Below are positions 59,688-64,000 of a DNA stretch of 64,000 bases, in pieces. Below the pieces are notes generated by a model. That model worked only from the letters and a program-made list of their open reading frames with translations. It ran no database searches and was not told the DNA's origin. Both the position numbers and the translations under genes were made by a program. Source of the stretch: Candidatus Accumulibacter cognatus (lineage in GTDB: Bacteria > Pseudomonadota > Gammaproteobacteria > Burkholderiales > Rhodocyclaceae); NCBI GenBank assembly GCA_013414765.1, contig CP058708.1:186001-250000 (forward strand), given 5' to 3'. Position 1 is the first letter of the stretch. Every line of letters begins with the position of its first letter.

Positions 59688-60101
59688 TCAGGCCAGGACC
59701 GTCACCACGATGCTGCGCCGATGCGCCAGGGTCCGGTGTTCCCAGAGATAGATCCCCTGCCAGGTCCCGAGGCGTAGCTCGCCCTTGCCGATCGGGACGC
59801 TCACCGAGCTGCCGGTGAGGATGTTGCGTGCATGCGCTGCCATGTCGTCGTCGCCCTCGTCATCGTGCAGATAAGCTGGGTCGCCGTCGGGCGCCCAGCG
59901 GGCGGCCAAGGTTTCCAGGTCGCGGCGCACCGAGGGGTCGGCGTTCTCGGTAATCATCAACGAACAGCTCGTATGCTGGACAAAAACATGCGCGATGCCG
60001 GTCGACAAGCCGGAAGCGCGAACGATACCGGCCACCTCGGCGGTAATCTCGATACTGCCGCGCCCGCGGGTGCGGACATCAAAGCTTTCCTGATAAGCCA
60101 T
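59688..60101 (-). CDS. YjbQ/UPF0047 family protein
   Basis: 137 residues. Trimeric YjbQ fold, with conserved GIAHVFVQHTSCSLMITENADPS cut here to its key HTSCS, a HDDEGDDDMAAHARNIL metal-site segment and the GTWQGIYLWEHR end. Some members have secondary thiamine-phosphate synthase activity. ATG 60101 (MAYQESFDV) is preferred over 60125. Confidence 0.88.
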   Translation of the reverse strand: MAYQESFDVRTRGRGSIEITAEVAGIVRASGLSTGIAHVFVQHTSCSLMITENADPSVRRDLETLAARWAPDGDPAYLHDDEGDDDMAAHARNILTGSSVSVPIGKGELRLGTWQGIYLWEHRTLAHRRSIVVTVLA

Positions 60102-60306
60102 CCAGCCCCTCCATTTCGTCCTCACGCAGCCCGATTGCCTTCCTCGAATCTTATCTCCGATCTTCCGTCGTGCAGAAGAATTGCCGTGAAAATACGCGTC
60201 TTATTCATGCTCATCGCACGTGAACACTGCGGATCCGGCCATTGCGCCATCAGACTCTGGTAATCTTGAGAACCTGGTTCGTTCCACTGCTCACGAGGCA
60301 CTACCC

Positions 60307-62619
60307 ATGCGTTTCAACCTGTTCGCTCGCGTCCTGATCGGTGTGGCACTCGGTTTTCCGCTGTCACTCCTTGCCCAGGAGCCTTCGCCGAGGTCAAATG
60401 AACATCGCGTCGCCCTGGTGATCGGCAATTCAAGTTACGCCCACTCGCCCCTCAAGAACCCCGTCAATGACGCGCGGGCGATGCGCGACAAGCTGAAGAA
60501 GATGGACTTTGACGTGATCATTCGCGAGAACATGAAGGCACGCGACATCGGTGGCGCACTGCGTGAATTCCGCAGCAAGCTCAAGCCGGGTTCTATCGCG
60601 CTTTTCTTCTACGCTGGCCACGGCCTGCAGATTCGCGGCGAGAACTACCTGCCGGCCGTCGACGCCGAAATTTCCAGCGAAGAGGATGTTCCGCACCAGA
60701 GTCTGAACGTCAATACGGTCCTCAACACCATGGAGGACTCAAAAGCCGGGGTTAACCTCGTGCTGCTCGACGCCTGCCGCAATAACCCTTTCACCCGCAG
60801 CTTCCGCTCGGGCGCGGGTGCCGGTCTGGCGCGCATCCAGGCACCGAGCGGCACGCTCATCCACTACGCCACACGGCCCGGCAGCGTTGCCGAGGATGGC
60901 GACGGCGTCAATGGCACCTATACCGCCGCGTTGCTGGCACAAATCGAAGAGAAAGGGGTGCCGATCGAGCAGGCGCTCAAGCGTGTGACGGTGCGCGTCA
61001 AGAACGCGACCAAGGGCAAACAGGAGCCCTGGATGGAAGGCAGTCTGACCGGCGACTTCTACTTCATCATCAGCGGACCCACGCAGATCAATATCCAGTC
61101 GGCGCCGGCCGACGCCGACACAGCGGCCTGGCAGGCAGCGGAAGCGGCCAATACCGCGGCGGCGTACCAGGCCTATCTCAACGAGTATCCAAAGGGCGTT
61201 TATGCCGCAGCTGCCCGCGTCAAACTTGCCGGCCTGGCCGCGCAGGGTCAGCCGCAACCGCAGCAACCGCAGCCGCCGCCGCGCGTGAAAAGCGAGCTTG
61301 CGCCGCCGGAGGACCGGGATACGGCTTTATGGCAACAGGTTCAGGCGGCGGGAAACCGCGACTACTACGAAACCTATCTCAAGGAATTTCCGCGCGGCAA
61401 GTATGCACCGCTGGCGCGTGCAGAACTGAAACGGCTGGCAGCACAGGAAAAGGAATTGCAGGTGCAGGCGGAAAAACAGGCCTGGGAGAAAGCCCAACAG
61501 ATCAACAGCGAAGAATCTTACCAGAGTTATCTCACCGAGTACCCCCGAGGGAGCTATGTCGCTCTCGCTCAGGCAGCGCTTAAGAAGATGCGCAAGGAGG
61601 AAGCGGCACGCATTGCGCAAGGCAAACTGGGCATGCGAGACCAGCAACGACCGACAGACGACCGCAAGACCCCAACCGAACGGCCCGAGAAGAAGAAACA
61701 GGACGAAATCCGTCAGGCCGCGATTGGCGAACTGAGCCTGGCGCGTCTGTCGGCGGGCGATTACCCGATGGGCGCCGCAGCCGATGATGTCACCGACAAC
61801 CCCGAAGCCGACGAAGCCGCTCGTCCGCAGCACAACGTCAGGATCGGGAACTTCGAACTCGCCTACTACGAAGTCACCGTCGGACAGTTCCGAAAATTTG
61901 TCGAGGCCACGGCTTACCTGACCGAGGCCGAACGTCCGGGCCGCAGCCCTGGCTGTCACGTTGCCCACAATGGTGGCGATTTCGTCATCGAACGTAGCGC
62001 CAACTGGCGTTCTCCGGGCTTTGCTCAGACCGACAGTCATCCGGTCGTTTGCGTCAGCTGGAATGACACGCAGGCCTATATCGCCTGGCTCAACGGCGGT
62101 GCTGCCGGGTACCGGCTGCCAAGCGAGGCTGAATGGGAATATGCCGCGCGTGGCGGCAGCGTCACGCCACGCCCGTGGAGCGATACCGGCAACTTCTTTG
62201 CCCGCGTGTTCCAGTCCAACAAGGGAACGGATCCCGACCAGCCTCCGAGCCGTACCTGCCGCAATGCCAACGTCGCCGATGAAACGCTGAAGAAGCTGCT
62301 GGCCTGGCCGGTCACCCATAATTGCAGCGATGCTCAGGCCTACAGCAGCAGTGGCGGCTATTTTGGCCGCAACGGCTTCAGCCTGTATGACATGATCGGC
62401 AATGTCTGGGAATGGACGCAGGACTGCTGGAACCCGAACCACAGCGGCGCGCCGCTTGATGGCAAGGCACGCACCTCTGGCGATTGCGCGCAGCGGGTGA
62501 TTCGCGGAGGTAGCTGGAGCAGCGGCCCGGCTTATGCCCGCTCCGCCGCACGACAGAAGTACGCCGCATCCTACCGGGCCTCCGACCTCGGTTTTCGGCT
62601 CGCGAAAAACCCGTCCTGA
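60307..62619 (+). CDS. caspase-like (peptidase C14) / repeat / FGE fusion, exported
   Basis: 770 residues. Signal peptide (1-23, ending LLAQ). Caspase-like domain (about 33-260) with catalytic H105 in FYAGHGLQIRGENY and C157 in LLDACRNNPF. Three repeats of a W/Y-x-x-YL-x-EYP-x-G-x-Y-x-x-A-R motif (about 270-450), then a Lys-rich linker and a C-terminal FGE-sulfatase domain (about 500-768: LPSEAEWEYAARGG, MIGNVWEWTQD, VIRGGSW, LGFRLAKN). Predicted periplasmic. The FGE end is related in fold to the DGR targets but not to the template at DNA level. Confidence 0.9.
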   Translation: MRFNLFARVLIGVALGFPLSLLAQEPSPRSNEHRVALVIGNSSYAHSPLKNPVNDARAMRDKLKKMDFDVIIRENMKARDIGGALREFRSKLKPGSIALFFYAGHGLQIRGENYLPAVDAEISSEEDVPHQSLNVNTVLNTMEDSKAGVNLVLLDACRNNPFTRSFRSGAGAGLARIQAPSGTLIHYATRPGSVAEDGDGVNGTYTAALLAQIEEKGVPIEQALKRVTVRVKNATKGKQEPWMEGSLTGDFYFIISGPTQINIQSAPADADTAAWQAAEAANTAAAYQAYLNEYPKGVYAAAARVKLAGLAAQGQPQPQQPQPPPRVKSELAPPEDRDTALWQQVQAAGNRDYYETYLKEFPRGKYAPLARAELKRLAAQEKELQVQAEKQAWEKAQQINSEESYQSYLTEYPRGSYVALAQAALKKMRKEEAARIAQGKLGMRDQQRPTDDRKTPTERPEKKKQDEIRQAAIGELSLARLSAGDYPMGAAADDVTDNPEADEAARPQHNVRIGNFELAYYEVTVGQFRKFVEATAYLTEAERPGRSPGCHVAHNGGDFVIERSANWRSPGFAQTDSHPVVCVSWNDTQAYIAWLNGGAAGYRLPSEAEWEYAARGGSVTPRPWSDTGNFFARVFQSNKGTDPDQPPSRTCRNANVADETLKKLLAWPVTHNCSDAQAYSSSGGYFGRNGFSLYDMIGNVWEWTQDCWNPNHSGAPLDGKARTSGDCAQRVIRGGSWSSGPAYARSAARQKYAASYRASDLGFRLAKNPS

Positions 62620-62712
62620 TCGCCGGGAGCACGGATCGCCCCATCTGGCGGACCAGCCGCCACGGCAAAGCCGTATAGAGAAGGCCTGTCCTGGTCAGTT
62701 CGCCAGAGACGG

Positions 62713-63906
62713 CTAGATCAACGACAGGCCCGTTTCAAGGTCCTTCTGCAGATCCAGCACGTCTTCGAGACCCACCGCGATGCGCAGCAAGCCCTCGGTG
62801 ATTCCAGCCGCTGCCCGCTGCTCCGGCGTGATGCGGCCGTGCGTGGTCGAGGCGGGGTGCGTCAGCGTGGTTTTGGTGTCGCCGAGGTTGGCCGTGATCG
62901 ACAAAAGCCGGCAGCTATCGACGATTTTCCAGGCTTCTGCACGGGCGCCCTTGACTTCGAAGGAGACGATGGCCCCCCCGCTTTTCTGCTGGCCTTGCGC
63001 GAGTTCGAACTGCGGGTGAGACGGCAGGCCGGGATAGTAGACGCGCGCTACCCGCGGATGATCTTCCAGCCACCGCGCGAGCTGCAAGGCCTTTGACGTT
63101 TGTGCTTCGAGGCGGATCTGCAGCGTCTCCATGCCTTTCAGCAACACCCAGGCGTTGAATGCGGAAAGTGTCGGGCCAGCGGTACGCAGGAACTTGAACA
63201 CTTCATCGGTCAGTGGCTTTGGCCCGGCGACCGCGCCACCGAGAACCCGACCCTGTCCATCGAGAAATTTGGTCGCCGAATGAACGACCAGATCCGCGCC
63301 GAGATCGAGCGGACGCTGGAGAATCGGCGTACAGAAACAGTTATCGACCGCCACCAGCACGCCCTGCGCGTGCGCAATGCCGACCAGAGCAGCGATATCA
63401 GCGATCTCGGTCAGCGGATTCGACGGGGTTTCAAGGAAGAACAGCTTCGTTTCCGGCCGCATCGCGGCATGCCAGGCGGTGACATCGGTCTGGGCGACAA
63501 AGCTGGTCTGGATCCCGAAGCGCGGCATGATGGTTCCGAGCAACTGCTGGGTGGCACCGAACAAACCCGTCGAGGCGACGATGTGATCGCCGCTGCTGCA
63601 CAGCGCCATCACCAGCGAAAGGATCGCCGACATCCCGGAGGCAGTGGCTATGCACGCCTCTGCGCCTTCCAGAGCGGCGAGACGATCCTGAAAGACCGCG
63701 ACCGTCGGGTTGGTGAAGCGCGAGTACACATTGCCTTCTTCCTCGCCTGAAAAACGGGCTGCAGCCTCTGCAGCCGTGTTGAAGACAAAACTCGAGGTCA
63801 GGTAGAGCGCTTCACTGTGCTCGTTGAATTGGCTACGTTCCTGACCCGCGCGCACAGCCAGCGTCTCCAGGGAATATCCTCGCTTGCTCTCCATCGTGTT
63901 CTCCAT
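62713..63906 (-). CDS. metZ: O-succinylhomoserine sulfhydrylase
   Basis: 397 residues. Cys/Met-metabolism PLP family: SRFTNPTVAVFQDRLAALEG, FLETPSNPLTE, the PLP lysine K213 in HSATKFLDGQGR and C-terminal DTKTTLTHPASTTHG. It makes homocysteine directly from O-succinylhomoserine and sulfide. Start ATG 63906. In betaproteobacteria metZ usually follows purF, which is probably the gene at the window edge. Confidence 0.95.
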   Translation of the reverse strand: MENTMESKRGYSLETLAVRAGQERSQFNEHSEALYLTSSFVFNTAAEAAARFSGEEEGNVYSRFTNPTVAVFQDRLAALEGAEACIATASGMSAILSLVMALCSSGDHIVASTGLFGATQQLLGTIMPRFGIQTSFVAQTDVTAWHAAMRPETKLFFLETPSNPLTEIADIAALVGIAHAQGVLVAVDNCFCTPILQRPLDLGADLVVHSATKFLDGQGRVLGGAVAGPKPLTDEVFKFLRTAGPTLSAFNAWVLLKGMETLQIRLEAQTSKALQLARWLEDHPRVARVYYPGLPSHPQFELAQGQQKSGGAIVSFEVKGARAEAWKIVDSCRLLSITANLGDTKTTLTHPASTTHGRITPEQRAAAGITEGLLRIAVGLEDVLDLQKDLETGLSLI

Positions 63907-63911
63907 CGCGC

Positions 63912-64000
63912 TCAGCCAGCCGACAGCAGGTTGAGATGCAACTGTTTCGACGCCCAGCGCTCTTCCTTGGTCGTTTTTTGGTGGCCCGCGCGGGCCATCT
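63912..64000 (-). CDS. 3' end of an upstream minus-strand gene (window edge)
   Basis: An open frame from the window edge to a TGA at 63912-63914 reads ...ERWASKQLHLNLLSAG. Only about 29 codons are visible. The 5-nt gap to metZ suggests an operon. By conserved order it could be purF, but the tail alone does not prove it, and it might be another frame. Confidence 0.3.
   Translation of the reverse strand, partial: MARAGHQKTTKEERWASKQLHLNLLSAG

Noticed and set aside
62420-62619. C-terminus of the caspase/FGE fusion as a third DGR variable repeat
   Set aside because: Protein motifs IRGGSW and LGFRL match, but at DNA level it differs from the template at many non-adenine positions, so it is ordinary divergence in the same fold.

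Overview
The window reads as chromosome of a GC-rich betaproteobacterium, most likely Rhodocyclales and possibly a Candidatus Accumulibacter-type organism. This is inferred from gene content and synteny, not from a marker gene: nudJ-mnmA, ilvE/zinc-finger/waaF, a PEP-CTERM protein, DUF1631, glcDEF, metZ. No rRNA, tRNA or CRISPR array was seen.

Layout. 1-2.6 kb: end of an AAA+ ATPase, a TerB-like protein, NfeD and an SPFH/QmcA protein. 2.6-5.1 kb: a decayed IS5-type transposase, an Rpn-like nuclease with two compensating frameshifts, and a PEP-CTERM protein behind a good sigma-54 promoter. 5.1-11 kb: a VAO-type flavoenzyme, two tandem ABC permeases, a PP-loop enzyme and an RRM protein. 11-20 kb: mnmA, an exported protein, a Nudix hydrolase, ilvE, waaF, a YheT hydrolase, a phosphohexomutase and an EAL/HDOD protein. 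20-28 kb: an IS630-type element, Nudix, threonine aldolase, vapBC (vapC frameshifted), alaS, and ugpQ with ugpB. 28.9-37.5 kb: the accessory island described next. 38-64 kb: DUF1631, rhlE, a PP2C phosphatase, a truncated acyl-CoA ligase, glcDEF, a chemoreceptor, a CsoR/RcnR-type regulator with rcnA, a LysM protein, a 5'-nucleotidase, an Hsp70-family protein, two beta-hydroxyacid dehydrogenases, YjbQ, a caspase-like/FGE fusion, and metZ.

The main discovery is a minus-strand operon, 37549 down to 29150. It encodes a SEFIR/TIR-like protein, a MoxR AAA+ ATPase, a 1005-residue protein ending in a formylglycine-generating-enzyme (FGE, C-type-lectin-like) domain, an HRDC protein and a reverse transcriptase. 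Then follow a non-coding template repeat and a second FGE protein. It is a diversity-generating retroelement (DGR). The template at 30244-30367 aligns without gaps to the variable repeats at 32288-32411 and 29235-29358. In the first 120 columns there are 14 and 12 mismatches, and all 26 fall on template adenines (T on the + strand). My reading is a conflict/immune system whose sensor domain is hypermutated by the DGR. The repeat pattern is direct sequence evidence; the immune role is inference.

A second theme is small repeats tied to gene ends. One palindromic family has four copies (12.5, 14.7, 41.8 and 57.3 kb) in which the first bases of the element, TAA, are also the stop codon of the adjoining gene. 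A separate 139-bp MITE-like element lies next to the mnmA stop codon.
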